A stretch of DNA of 64,000 nucleotides, from the NCBI RefSeq assembly GCF_017876775.1, contig NZ_JAGIOP010000002.1, positions 3,720,001 to 3,784,000 on the forward strand, given 5' to 3'. The position numbers were made by a program, and so were the translations under genes. The first letter of the stretch is position 1, and every line of letters starts with the position of its first letter. The notes under the pieces were generated by a model. The model was not told the origin of the DNA and did no database searches. It worked only from the letters and a program-made list of their open reading frames with translations. Below, piece after piece: positions 48,458 through 57,008 of the stretch. The stretch comes from Mycolicibacterium lutetiense. GTDB taxonomy: Bacteria > Actinomycetota > Actinomycetes > Mycobacteriales > Mycobacteriaceae.

Positions 48458-49746
48458 TGGCCCGGAATCCAGTTCGTGCCGGCCAGCGGAACCCGCGCCA
48501 TGGCGGCAGCCTCGATGGTGACCGCGACCAGGTCCTCGGGCTCCAGATGACAGACATGGGCCTTGCCACACGCCCGGGCGATGGTCTGGGCCTCCATGGT
48601 CAGCACTCGCAGATAGTTGGCCAGTCGTCGGCCGCCCTCGACCGGGTTGAACCGGGCCGACAGTTCCGGGTTCTGGGTGGTGATGCCCGCCGGATCGCGT
48701 CCGTCCTGGAAGTCGTCGTAGAAACCGGCGGCGCTGCCGAGCTCCTCGTACTCGGCCGCGTAGCGGGGGTGGTTGTCGCCCAGCGCGATCAACGCGGCGG
48801 TACCGATCGCGACCGCATCGGCGCCCAATGCCAGGGCCTTGGCCACGTCGGCGCCCGAGCGGATGCCGCCGCTCACGATCAACTGCACTTGGCGGTGAAC
48901 GCCCAACTCCTGCAGCGCCTGCACCGCCTGCGGCACCGCAGCCAGGGTCGGGATGCCGACGTGTTCGATGAACACCTCCTGGGTGGCGGCCGTACCGCCC
49001 TGCATGCCGTCGACCACCACGACATCGGCCCCGGCATGCACAGCCAGCTTCACGTCGTAGTACGTGCGGGTGGCCCCGACCTTGACGTAGATAGGCTTCT
49101 CCCAGTCGGTGATCTCCCGGAGCTCGTTGATCTTGATGGTCAGATCGTCGGGGCCGGTCCAGTCCGGGTGCCGGCACGCGCTGCGCTGGTCGATGCCCTC
49201 GGGGAGGGTACGCATCTGCGCCACCCGCGGGGAGATCTTCTGTCCCAACAGCATTCCACCGCCACCGGGCTTGGCGCCCTGGCCGAGCACCACCTCGATG
49301 GCGTCGGCCTTGCGCAGGTCGTCGGGGTTCATCCCGTAGCGCGAGGGCAGGTATTGGTACACCAGATGCTTGCTCTGCCCCCGCTCCTCGGGCGTCATGC
49401 CGCCGTCGCCGGTGGTGGTCGAGGTGCCCGCCTCGCTGGCCCCGCGGCCCAGGGCCTCCTTGGCCGGCCCGGACAGCGCGCCGAAGCTCATGCCCGCGAT
49501 GGTGACCGGAATATCCAGGTGCAGAGGATGTTTGGCGTTCCGGTTGCCGAGGATTACGTCGGTGCCGCAGCGTTCCCGGTAGCCCTCCAAGGGGTACCGC
49601 GACATCGATGCGCCCAGGAACAGCAGATCATCAAAATGGGGTAGTGGGCGTTTCGCCCCCCAGCCGCGGATATCGTAGATGCCGGTCTCGGCGGCCCGTT
49701 GGATGTCGGCGATCGTGGATCGATCGAAGGTTGCGGATTCGCGCAT
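48454..49746 (-). CDS. glxD: Glutamate-synthase-like FMN/FeS subunit (GlxD/MgsC type)
   Basis: The 430-residue protein carries the FMN-binding TIM barrel of glutamate synthase: GMSFGALSGPAKEALGRGA, GQGAKPGGGGMLLG, VVVDGMQGGTAATQE and LIVSGGIRSGADVAKALALGADAV. A Cys-containing segment near ACGKAHVC could help bind an FeS cluster. Stand-alone versions with separate amidotransferase and GXGXG subunits occur in glxBCD and in N-methylglutamate synthase mgsABC. Its ATG overlaps the GlxC stop by one base. Confidence 0.88.
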   Translation of the reverse strand: MRESATFDRSTIADIQRAAETGIYDIRGWGAKRPLPHFDDLLFLGASMSRYPLEGYRERCGTDVILGNRNAKHPLHLDIPVTIAGMSFGALSGPAKEALGRGASEAGTSTTTGDGGMTPEERGQSKHLVYQYLPSRYGMNPDDLRKADAIEVVLGQGAKPGGGGMLLGQKISPRVAQMRTLPEGIDQRSACRHPDWTGPDDLTIKINELREITDWEKPIYVKVGATRTYYDVKLAVHAGADVVVVDGMQGGTAATQEVFIEHVGIPTLAAVPQAVQALQELGVHRQVQLIVSGGIRSGADVAKALALGADAVAIGTAALIALGDNHPRYAAEYEELGSAAGFYDDFQDGRDPAGITTQNPELSARFNPVEGGRRLANYLRVLTMEAQTIARACGKAHVCHLEPEDLVAVTIEAAAMARVPLAGTNWIPGQ

Positions 49747-50432
49747 CAGTACTCGCTCGCGTTGTCGACGTGGAAGTGGTAGAGGTTTCTGGCCGAGCCG
49801 TAGCGGGTGTAGGCCGCGGTGTCGTCGTCGCTGAAGCCACTGGCTGCCAACAACTCCGCGAGTTCGGCGTGGTGCTCGGCGCGCATCGGCTTGGCGATGC
49901 AGTCCGCGCCCAGCGAGGCCACCTCACCGCGCACGTAGATTCGGGCCTCGTAGATGGAGTCGCCCAGCGCCTCCCCGGCGTCACCGCGCACCACCAGCCG
50001 TCCCGCCTGCGCCATGAACGCGCTCATGTGGCCGATGTTGCCGCCCACCACGATGTCTACCCCCTTCATCGAGATTCCGCAGCGGGCAGCCGCGTCGCCC
50101 TCGATGACCAGCCGCCCGCCGTGCGCGGTGGCGCCTGCGGACTGCGAGGCATTTCCGGTGACGCGCACGGTGCCGCTCATCATGTTCTCGGCGACCCCGG
50201 TCCCGGCGTTGCCGTTGATGGTGACCTCGGCGAGCTGGTTCATCCCGGCCGCGTAGTAGCCGACATGACCTTCGACGGTCACGTGCACCGGGGCGTTGAG
50301 GCCGACGGCCACGTTGTGGGCGCCGTCAGGATGCGCGATGACGTGGTCACCCTCGACGCCCGGCTGGTGCAACGCCGCGTTGACCTCACGCAATGGTGTT
50401 GTGCGCAGGTCAAACCCAATTAACGTGTCCAT
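49746..50432 (-). CDS. glxC: GXGXG-domain subunit (GlxC/MgsB type)
   Basis: The 228-residue protein is almost all right-handed beta-helix. Repeating G-x-x-G turns (VEGHVGYYAAGMNQLAEVTINGNAG, VVGGNIGHMSAFMAQAG, VRGDAGEALGDSIYEARIYVRG) match the C-terminal domain of glutamate synthase large subunit. It is structural in the split synthase. The ATG at 50432 (MDTLIGF) overlaps the GlxB stop by 13 bases. Confidence 0.88.
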   Translation of the reverse strand: MDTLIGFDLRTTPLREVNAALHQPGVEGDHVIAHPDGAHNVAVGLNAPVHVTVEGHVGYYAAGMNQLAEVTINGNAGTGVAENMMSGTVRVTGNASQSAGATAHGGRLVIEGDAAARCGISMKGVDIVVGGNIGHMSAFMAQAGRLVVRGDAGEALGDSIYEARIYVRGEVASLGADCIAKPMRAEHHAELAELLAASGFSDDDTAAYTRYGSARNLYHFHVDNASEY

Positions 50433-51289
50433 GCGTAGACCACCTCGGGTTCCGGTTCCCAAATACGTGCGTGCTCGATCCCCGGCAGCCCGGCCAGGGC
50501 CCGGTACTCACTGGCCATCGCCACCCAGTCGGCGGTCTCGGCGATCACGGCGGGCTTGCAGGCGATGGCATCGCGCACCACCGCGAACGAGTCGTGATCG
50601 GAGACCAGCAGGGTGTAGAAGCCGTCAAAGGTGGCGCACAGCTCCTTGAGTGCGGTCGCCACATCGCGGCCCGCGGCCAGTTGTTCGGCCACGAACCGGG
50701 CGCCCACCTCGGTGTCGTTCTCGCTGTCGAACGTGACACCCGCCCGGCGCAGCTCGCGGCGGATGGTGGCGTGGTTGGCGAAAGATCCGTTGTGCACCAG
50801 GCATTGGCCGGGCCCGACGGTGTAGGGATGGCAGCCCGACGGGGTCACCGCCGACTCGGTGGCCATCCGGGTGTGCCCGACGCCCTGCCAGCCCTGGGCC
50901 TTGGACAGGCCCCAGGCCTCGGTGAGCGCTTGGGGATGGCCGACCCCTTTGAGCACGGCCAGATCGGCGCCGAACCCCGAGATCAGCGCGGTCGGGTAGG
51001 CCGCGCGCACCAGGCTCAGCAGCTCCTCGGAATCCATGTCGGCTGACAGCAGATAGGTCGAATCGACCTGCACCACATCCACATCCGGACCCAGCTCGGG
51101 TGGTTCAGCGATGTCCGTCACCGAGACACAGCCCTGCCCGTACGGCGACCACTCAGGGTCCCCGTAGACCGCGATCCCCGCGGAGTCGGCCCCACGGTCG
51201 GACATTTCGCCCAGCATCGCGGCGAGCAGTTCGCCCAGCCGCGGGTACAGCCCCGGTGTGCGCAGGTGTAGTCCCACGATCCCGCACAT
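50420..51289 (-). CDS. glxB: Class II glutamine amidotransferase subunit (GlxB/MgsA type)
   Basis: The 289-residue Ntn hydrolase has N-terminal MCGIVG, with Cys2 as the nucleophile after Met removal, then GVGHTRMATESAV and LVHNGSFAN. It would release ammonia or an amine from a glutamine-type donor for the GlxC/GlxD subunits. In MgsA the donor is gamma-glutamylmethylamide. It is 13 bases downstream of the glutamine-synthetase-like gene. Confidence 0.9.
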   Translation of the reverse strand: MCGIVGLHLRTPGLYPRLGELLAAMLGEMSDRGADSAGIAVYGDPEWSPYGQGCVSVTDIAEPPELGPDVDVVQVDSTYLLSADMDSEELLSLVRAAYPTALISGFGADLAVLKGVGHPQALTEAWGLSKAQGWQGVGHTRMATESAVTPSGCHPYTVGPGQCLVHNGSFANHATIRRELRRAGVTFDSENDTEVGARFVAEQLAAGRDVATALKELCATFDGFYTLLVSDHDSFAVVRDAIACKPAVIAETADWVAMASEYRALAGLPGIEHARIWEPEPEVVYAWTR

Positions 51290-51302
51290 GTTGTTCTCCC
51301 TT

Positions 51303-52607
51303 CTAGAAGGCCGTCAGGTATTGGTCGATTTCCCACGGCGTGACGGTGCCGTGGTAGGCGAAGAACTCCTCGCGTTTGACGTCGGCGAAGTAGGAGGCGA
51401 CGCCGTCGCCCGCGACGTCGAGCACGCCGGTGACGATCGGATCGGTCTCCAGCGATTCGATCGCGTGCAGCAGGGTGGGTGGCAGTGCCGCCGGTCCCTG
51501 GGCACCCACTGCTCCCGGATCGAGGCTGCGTTTGATGCCGTCGAGTCCGGCGCCCAGTGCCGCGGCGATTGCCAGATACGGATTGGCCGAGCCGTCGCCG
51601 CCGCGCAACTCGATGCGTTGACTGTCGGGCACCCGGATGTAGTGGGTGCGGTCGTTGCCGCCGTAGCTGGGTTTGCGCGGGGCCCAGGAGGCGCCCGATG
51701 CGGTCGAGGTGGCGCCGGTTCGCTTGTAGGAGTTGACCGTTGGGGCGACGACGGACTGCAGTGCGCAGGCGTGGTCGAGGATACCGCCGATGAACGCGTA
51801 CGCCGTCTCGGACAGGCCCAGGCCCCGCTCGTCGGCGTCGGCGGGGAAGACCGGCGTCCCGGCGCTGGTCAGCGACATGTGTAGGTGCAGGCCGCTACCG
51901 GTGCGGTCGGCGAACGGCTTGGGCATGAAGGTGGCCACCATGTCGCGCTCGGCCGCGATCATCGACAACAGGTAGCGCAGGGTGATCACCCGGTCGGCGG
52001 TGGTCAGCGCGTCGGAGAACTCGAAGTTCTGCTCGAACTGCCCGTTGCCGTCCTCGTGGTCGTTGGCGTAGTTGGACCAGCCCAGGGTGTTCATCGCGGT
52101 GGAGATCGCGGTGAGGTGCTCATACATTCGGGTGACACCGCGCGCGTCGTAACAGGGTTGGGCTGCCGTGTCCGCCGCGTCGGCCGTGGCCAGGGCGCCA
52201 TCGGCGGTGCGGCGCAGCAGGAAGTACTCGACCTCGGCACCCACCCAGGGTTCGAACCCCGCGTCGGCGGCGCGCTGGACCAAGCCCTTGAGGATGACCC
52301 GCGGCGCGTACGGCCACGGTGTGCCCTCGACGTGGGGGTCGCAATGCACAAGGGCCAGGCCCTCTTTGATGAACGGGATCGGGGTGAACGAGGCGGGATC
52401 GGGAATGGCGACCAGGTCGGGGTCTTTGGGTTCCTGGCCCATGGCGCCGACGGCATAGCCGGCGAAGCCGACGCCGTCGGTGGCCAGCGGCTCGACTGAC
52501 TCGACGGGAACCAGTTTGGCACAGGGCTTTCCGCGCAGGTCCACGAACAGCGCGAGGATGAATCTGGTGCCGGATTGTTCGGCGAGGGCGGCGAGATCGG
52601 AGGGCAT
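51303..52607 (-). CDS. glnT: Type III glutamine synthetase-like (GlnT / GmaS-like)
   Basis: A 434-residue enzyme of the GlnT group. It has the glutamine-synthetase catalytic blocks EVEYFLL, NGQFEQNFEFSDALTTADR, GSGLHLHMSL, RTGATSTASGASWAPRKPSYGG and RIELRGGDGSANPYLAIAA. Members make glutamine from glutamate and ammonia, or gamma-glutamylmethylamide when methylamine is the amine (GmaS). Sequence alone does not settle which. It lies between amt and the GlxBCD-like genes. Confidence 0.9.
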   Translation of the reverse strand: MPSDLAALAEQSGTRFILALFVDLRGKPCAKLVPVESVEPLATDGVGFAGYAVGAMGQEPKDPDLVAIPDPASFTPIPFIKEGLALVHCDPHVEGTPWPYAPRVILKGLVQRAADAGFEPWVGAEVEYFLLRRTADGALATADAADTAAQPCYDARGVTRMYEHLTAISTAMNTLGWSNYANDHEDGNGQFEQNFEFSDALTTADRVITLRYLLSMIAAERDMVATFMPKPFADRTGSGLHLHMSLTSAGTPVFPADADERGLGLSETAYAFIGGILDHACALQSVVAPTVNSYKRTGATSTASGASWAPRKPSYGGNDRTHYIRVPDSQRIELRGGDGSANPYLAIAAALGAGLDGIKRSLDPGAVGAQGPAALPPTLLHAIESLETDPIVTGVLDVAGDGVASYFADVKREEFFAYHGTVTPWEIDQYLTAF

Positions 52608-52686
52608 AGCACCGGCACTTTCGTCTCGTGTTATGAATCATTGTATCGCAGTAGGAAACTTTGGTAGGCCGAGGAAACCCCGGTCA

Positions 52687-52719
52687 CCGGCTGCCGTGAG
52701 AGCGGTCCACGGCAGCCGG
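52687..52719 (-). terminator. 12-bp perfect hairpin between amt and glnT
   Basis: Arms 52687-52698 and 52708-52719 pair perfectly over 12 bp with a 9-base loop, 22 bases past the amt stop. There is no U-tract. It may act as a partial terminator or mRNA stabiliser that sets amt above the enzyme genes. Confidence 0.55.
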
Positions 52720-52740
52720 GCCGGGGAATCTTACTGACTG

Positions 52741-53994
52741 TCAGGCGAATTCGAGCTCGTAGGCCGAATCCCGGTGGAACGTGGAGTCGATACCCTTCTC
52801 TTCCTCCTCGGGGGAGATGCGGATGCCGATGGTCTTCTTGAGCACGAACGCGATGGCGAATGCGACCGCGAACGAATAGGCCATCACCGCACCGGCAGCG
52901 ATCGCCTGCTTCCACAGCTGGTCGAATCCACCGCCGTAGAACAGGCCGTTGGTGGCGTTGGGCATGCCTTCGCTGGCGAAAAAGCCGATCAGCAGGGTGC
53001 CGACGACGCCACCGACGAGATGTACGCCGACCACGTCGAGCGAGTCGTCATAGCCCAGCTTCTCCTTGAAGCCGACGGCGTAGACGCAGATCGCCCCGGC
53101 GATGGCACCCACGAAGATCGCGCCGATCGGGGTGACCGCACCGCAGGCCGGGGTGATGGCCACCAGGCCGGTGATCGCTCCCGAGGCGGCACCCACGCCG
53201 GTGACATGGCCGTCCTTGAGCTTCTCGACGCCGATCCAGGCCAGGGTGGCCGCGCAGGTGGCGACGAAGGTGGTCACCATCACGATGGCCGCGGAATTGC
53301 CTGCGGCCAGGGCGGATCCGCCGTTGAAGGCATACCAGCCGGCCCACAGCATGCCCGCGCCGAGCAGGGTCAGTGGAACGTTGTGCGGCTTGCGCAGCCG
53401 GCCGAGCATGGCCGACTTGCCGAGAACTATGGCCACGGCCAGGGCGGCCGCGCCGGCGTTGATGTGCACCGCGGTGCCGCCGGCGAAGTCGATGGCGTGC
53501 AGCTTGTTGGCGATCCAGCCGCCGACCGAGTTCTCGGTGACGACACCGTCGAAGGCGAACACCCAGTGTGCGACCGGGAAGTACACCAGGACCGCCCAGG
53601 CGGCGGCGAAGACCATCCAGGCGCCGAACTTCATCCGGTCGGCGACCGCGCCCGAGATCAGCGCCACGGTGATGGCCGCGAACAGGGCCTGGAAGACGGA
53701 GAACAAGCTGACCGGAAGCCCGGCGACCGTGGTCATCGGTTCCACGAGGTCCTTCATGCCGGCGAATTCGGTGAAGCTGCCGACGAATCCGCCGTAGGAC
53801 GTACCGAAGACCATCGAGAATCCGAACAGCACCCACAGCACGCCCACCAGGGCCACGGCGCCGAACGTCATCATCATCATGTTGGTCGAGCTCTTCACTG
53901 AGACCATGCCGCCGTAGAACAGGGCAAGACCCGGAATCATCAGCGTGAGGCCGATGATGCAACACAGCATGAACGCCGTGGTTCCTGTATCCAT
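52741..53994 (-). CDS. amt: Ammonium/methylammonium transporter
   Basis: The 417-residue Amt channel has 11 membrane helices. MMMMTFGAVALVGVLWVLFGFSM and the conserved DFAGGTAVHINAGAAALA segment with the pore His are present, and the VGVHLVGGVVGT motif carries the second His. The C-terminal tail (EEEEKGIDSTFHRDSAYELEFA) could contact a PII protein. The start is ATG 53994: AGGAG at 54001-54005 is 6 bases upstream, while ATG 54000 would have no spacer. It heads the nitrogen cluster. Confidence 0.94.
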   Translation of the reverse strand: MDTGTTAFMLCCIIGLTLMIPGLALFYGGMVSVKSSTNMMMMTFGAVALVGVLWVLFGFSMVFGTSYGGFVGSFTEFAGMKDLVEPMTTVAGLPVSLFSVFQALFAAITVALISGAVADRMKFGAWMVFAAAWAVLVYFPVAHWVFAFDGVVTENSVGGWIANKLHAIDFAGGTAVHINAGAAALAVAIVLGKSAMLGRLRKPHNVPLTLLGAGMLWAGWYAFNGGSALAAGNSAAIVMVTTFVATCAATLAWIGVEKLKDGHVTGVGAASGAITGLVAITPACGAVTPIGAIFVGAIAGAICVYAVGFKEKLGYDDSLDVVGVHLVGGVVGTLLIGFFASEGMPNATNGLFYGGGFDQLWKQAIAAGAVMAYSFAVAFAIAFVLKKTIGIRISPEEEEKGIDSTFHRDSAYELEFA

Positions 53995-54000
53995 CAACAT

Positions 54001-54005
54001 CTCCT
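54001..54005 (-). promoter_or_regulatory. Ribosome binding site that decides the amt start
   Basis: AGGAG abuts ATG 54000 directly but sits 6 bases before ATG 53994, so the later ATG is favoured. Confidence 0.7.
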
Positions 54006-54121
54006 GGGGGTGGCGGCCCGGATGGGCCGATCACTGGGAGTTGACGACGTTTCTGTTACGTGGACTCGCTCGTTGTGTTGCGCCGACGTAAAGGTCGGCG
54101 CCGGATGGCGGTGAGCACCCC

Positions 54122-54137
54122 GTTACGGAACGTTCAC
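54122..54137. promoter_or_regulatory. Candidate GlnR site (AC-n9-AC) between amt and the permease operon
   Basis: GTTAC-n6-TTCAC gives AC at 54125-54126 and AC at 54136-54137 separated by nine bases around a GAACGTTC palindrome. This matches the AC-n9-AC spacing I recall for M. smegmatis GlnR sites. It lies about 130 bases from amt and 45 bases from the permease start. Confidence 0.4.
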
Positions 54138-54160
54138 CGATAGAAACGCCGGAGAAATTC

Positions 54161-54178
54161 GTATACCGGACCGTATAC
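54161..54178. promoter_or_regulatory. Paired GTATAC operator, candidate GntR site
   Basis: GTATACCGGACCGTATAC contains two copies of the palindrome GTATAC, 12 bp apart, ending 4 bases before the permease ATG. TATAC-type palindromes are typical FadR-class GntR operators. The third gene of the operon encodes such a regulator. The element also contains a TATACC -10-like hexamer, so binding would block the promoter. Confidence 0.6.
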
Positions 54179-54182
54179 AGCC

Positions 54183-55490
54183 ATGAATACAGCGCACGCC
54201 GAACATCATTCGGCCCTTGGTGAGGAGTACGAAAACCAGCCCGTCCCGGTGTCCGCCCGCAAGTCGCTGTTCGCGGTGTCGGCGGTGTGGGTCGGGTTCC
54301 CGATGATCATGACGTCGGCGGTGTTCGCCGGCATCGTCGTCTACAACCTCGGCTTCGTCACCGGGATGGCGGCGATCCTCGTCGGCGACCTCATCCTGAT
54401 GGGCTACGTGGGCACGCTCAGCTACCTCGCCGGCCGCTCCGGCAAGAACTTCGCGCTGACGGCGGCGGACACCTTCGGGACCAGGGGATTCCGCATCGTG
54501 TCGGCGTTCCTGTCCGCGCTGGTGATCGGCTGGTTCGCCTTCCAGACCGGCATGGTGGGCTCGACGCTCAACCTGTCCATGGAGTGGAGTGCACCGTGGA
54601 TCACCCTGCTTGCCGGGGTGTTGTTCGTGGCGCTGACCTTCGTCGGGATCCGCGCGATCTCGTGGATCGGGGTGGTGGCATCCGTCCTGTTCATCCCGCT
54701 CGGTGTGGTCGCGGTGGTCTTGGCGGCGGCCGATGACGGAATCGGATCGGCACTGTCCTACGGCGGCGGCGCCGGGGCGGGTGCGTTCAGCTTCGGTGTC
54801 GCGGTGACGATGGTCTTCGCGTGCTTCGCCGACTCGGGGACCATGACCGCCGACTTCACCCGGTGGGCCCGCAACGGCAGAGAAGGCGCGTTGGCGGCGT
54901 TCGCCGCATTCCCGTTCGCCTACCTCATCGCTCAGCTGGCCGGCGCTTTCGTGGTGGCCCTCGGTGCCTCGGCGGCACCCGGTACGGCAGGCGGTGACTT
55001 CCTGCACGTGCTGGTCGGTGGCGGCGGCATTCTGGTGCCGCTGGCGATCGTGTTCGTGTTCGTCAATCTCGGCAGCGTGTGTGCGCACTGTCTCTACAAC
55101 GGGGCGGTCGGGTTCGGCAACATCACCGGAAAGACCATGCGCCAGTTGACGATCGTGCTCGGTGTCATCGGAACCGTCGCCGCCGTCGCCGGGATCTGGT
55201 CCTACTTCGCGACGTGGCTCAACATCCTCGGGGTACTGGTGCCCCCGATCGGCATTGTGCTGATCCTCGACCAGCTGGTGTTCGCCCACCGCCGGGCCAC
55301 CGCGGCGGTGGCCTGGAAGCCGTTCGCGGCGTGGGCAATCGGCGCCGGGGGAGCGTTGCTGGCCCACTTCTATGCCCCGCAACTGTCCGACGCGGTGGTG
55401 GCGATGGTGATCGGCGGCCTTGCCTTCACCGCACTCACCTACCTGCCGGTCCGCGCCGCGCAGCCGGTCCTGGCCGGAGAGACCGCATGA
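54183..55490 (+). CDS. NCS1-family permease (cytosine/purine/uracil type)
   Basis: A 435-residue transporter with about 12 membrane helices. It resembles Cod[19 protein letters not shown], the [20 protein letters not shown] helix-3 loop and [16 protein letters not shown] in the centre. Substrates of the family are nucleobases, hydantoins, allantoin and related N-rich rings or ureides. No ribosome site precedes the ATG, and the promoter-like GTATAC element ends 4 bases upstream, so the message may be leaderless. The biuret-hydrolase-like gene overlaps by 4 bases. Confidence 0.87.
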   Translation: MNTAHAEHHSALGEEYENQPVPVSARKSLFAVSAVWVGFPMIMTSAVFAGIVVYNLGFVTGMAAILVGDLILMGYVGTLSYLAGRSGKNFALTAADTFGTRGFRIVSAFLSALVIGWFAFQTGMVGSTLNLSMEWSAPWITLLAGVLFVALTFVGIRAISWIGVVASVLFIPLGVVAVVLAAADDGIGSALSYGGGAGAGAFSFGVAVTMVFACFADSGTMTADFTRWARNGREGALAAFAAFPFAYLIAQLAGAFVVALGASAAPGTAGGDFLHVLVGGGGILVPLAIVFVFVNLGSVCAHCLYNGAVGFGNITGKTMRQLTIVLGVIGTVAAVAGIWSYFATWLNILGVLVPPIGIVLILDQLVFAHRRATAAVAWKPFAAWAIGAGGALLAHFYAPQLSDAVVAMVIGGLAFTALTYLPVRAAQPVLAGETA

Positions 55491-56173
55491 TCACGATCAC
55501 AGCCGAGCCCTACGTCTGGCCGTATGACGGTGACATACCCACCAGGCGGACGGCGTTGATCAACATCGACTGGCAGGTCGACTTCTGCGGTGAGGGCGGA
55601 TACGTCGACACGATGGGCTATGAGCTGTCGCTGGTGCGTACCCCGCTCGGTCCTGCGCAAGAAGTGCTCGCCGCCGCCCGCGCGGCCGGGCTGTTCATCG
55701 TCCACACCCGCGAGGGCCATCGACCCGACCTGTCGGACCTGCCGGCCAACAAGCGGTGGCGGTCGGCCCAGATCGGTGCTGAGATCGGCTCAACCGGACC
55801 GTGCGGTCGCATCCTCACCCGAGGCGAGCCGGGTTGGCAATTGGTACCCGAGATGGCGGCTCTGCCAGGTGAACCCGTGATCGACAAGCCGGGTAAGGGC
55901 AGCTTCTACGCGACCGATCTGGAACTGGTGCTGCGCAGCCACGGCATCACGCACCTCATCTTCACGGGCATCACCACCGACGTCTGTGTGCACACCACGA
56001 TGCGGGATGCCAACGACCGCGGATACGAATGCCTGGTGGTCTCGGATGCCACCGGTGCCACCGATTACGCCAATCACGTTGCGGCGCTGAACATGATCAC
56101 CATGCAGGGCGGAGTGTTCGGGGCGCACGCCACCAGCTCCGATGTGGTGGCCGCGCTCAAGGAGCTGCAATGA
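55487..56173 (+). CDS. Cysteine hydrolase, biuret amidohydrolase-like (isochorismatase superfamily)
   Basis: The 228-residue amidase has the triad Asp28 (INIDWQVDF), Lys134 ([10 protein letters not shown]) and Cys167 (TTDVCVHTT). The spacing between these residues equals that of the Rhizobium biuret hydrolase triad as I remember it (D36, K142, C175). [19 protein letters not shown] and [14 protein letters not shown] are also hallmarks of that group. It would cleave biuret or a related ureide (ureidoacrylate-type as an alternative) to release ammonia. It sits between a permease and a GntR regulator with 4-base overlaps on both sides. Confidence 0.85.
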   Translation: MITITAEPYVWPYDGDIPTRRTALINIDWQVDFCGEGGYVDTMGYELSLVRTPLGPAQEVLAAARAAGLFIVHTREGHRPDLSDLPANKRWRSAQIGAEIGSTGPCGRILTRGEPGWQLVPEMAALPGEPVIDKPGKGSFYATDLELVLRSHGITHLIFTGITTDVCVHTTMRDANDRGYECLVVSDATGATDYANHVAALNMITMQGGVFGAHATSSDVVAALKELQ

Positions 56174-56892
56174 CCACGGCCCGGGTCACCGAACCGGTCT
56201 CGCTACGCGACCGCGTCTACCTCGATCTCGGCAAGAAGCTCATGGTCGGCGAGATCGACCATCGCACCCGGCTCGTCGAGTCCCAGCTGTGCGAGACGCT
56301 CAACGTGAGCCGGACCCCGCTGCGCGAGGCCCTGGTCCGGCTGCACGCGGACGGCATGCTCGAACGCAGGCCCGACGGGTACTACCCGGTCGCGTTGGAC
56401 ATCCCGGGCGTTCGCGACCTCTACGAGTTGCGCATCACCGTCGAACTGCGCGGCGTCGCCAGGATCCTGGAGACCGATGAGCTGCACTACGACAAGGACC
56501 GGCTCGCGGCGTTGCGCGCAGAGTGGCTGGCACTGAAGGCCGATCCGCCCCCGTCGGACGGCGACATGGTGCTGCGCGATGAATCGTTCCACGTCGAACT
56601 GTGCGCGGCGTCGGGGAACAACGCGATGGTCGCCACGCTCGACAACGTCAATCGGCGCATCCGGCTGATCCGTATGTATGACTTCGTCACCGAGGAGCGC
56701 GTGACCGCCACCATCGACGAGCACCTCCAGATCGTCGACCTGCTGCTCGATGACCAGCTGGAGGACGGACGCAAGGCCCTGCACGAGCACGTCGGGGCGA
56801 GTTTCGAGGTCGTCGAGCGGCGTGCCTTGCGGGCCTTGAGCGCCCGAGCGCTCGGCCGGTCGGTCACCTCGCTCGAGGCGCTCTGGGCGTGA
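56170..56892 (+). CDS. GntR/FadR-family transcriptional regulator
   Basis: A 240-residue regulator. The winged helix is at about 10-75 ([41 protein letters not shown]). The C-terminal FCD domain (about 90-225) has a His/Asp metal-binding pattern: [25 protein letters not shown] and HEHV. The ATG overlaps the hydrolase stop by 4 bases, making it a self-regulated operon. The likely operator is the GTATAC pair at 54161-54178. Confidence 0.9.
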   Translation: MTTARVTEPVSLRDRVYLDLGKKLMVGEIDHRTRLVESQLCETLNVSRTPLREALVRLHADGMLERRPDGYYPVALDIPGVRDLYELRITVELRGVARILETDELHYDKDRLAALRAEWLALKADPPPSDGDMVLRDESFHVELCAASGNNAMVATLDNVNRRIRLIRMYDFVTEERVTATIDEHLQIVDLLLDDQLEDGRKALHEHVGASFEVVERRALRALSARALGRSVTSLEALWA

Positions 56893-57008
56893 GCTACTTC
56901 CCGTCCACCCCGGGCAGGGCCCGCGGTCGCACGCCCATTGTCGGCGGGAGCTCGGTGTCTCAAAGTCGTTGTTCAGCAAACAGCTTGGCGCAACAATCAC
57001 CGGACACG

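Noticed and set aside
47270..49177. 635-codon open frame on the minus strand
   Set aside because: The upstream part is the wrong frame of glxD. The FAD protein starts with GTG at 48457, overlapping the glxD stop.
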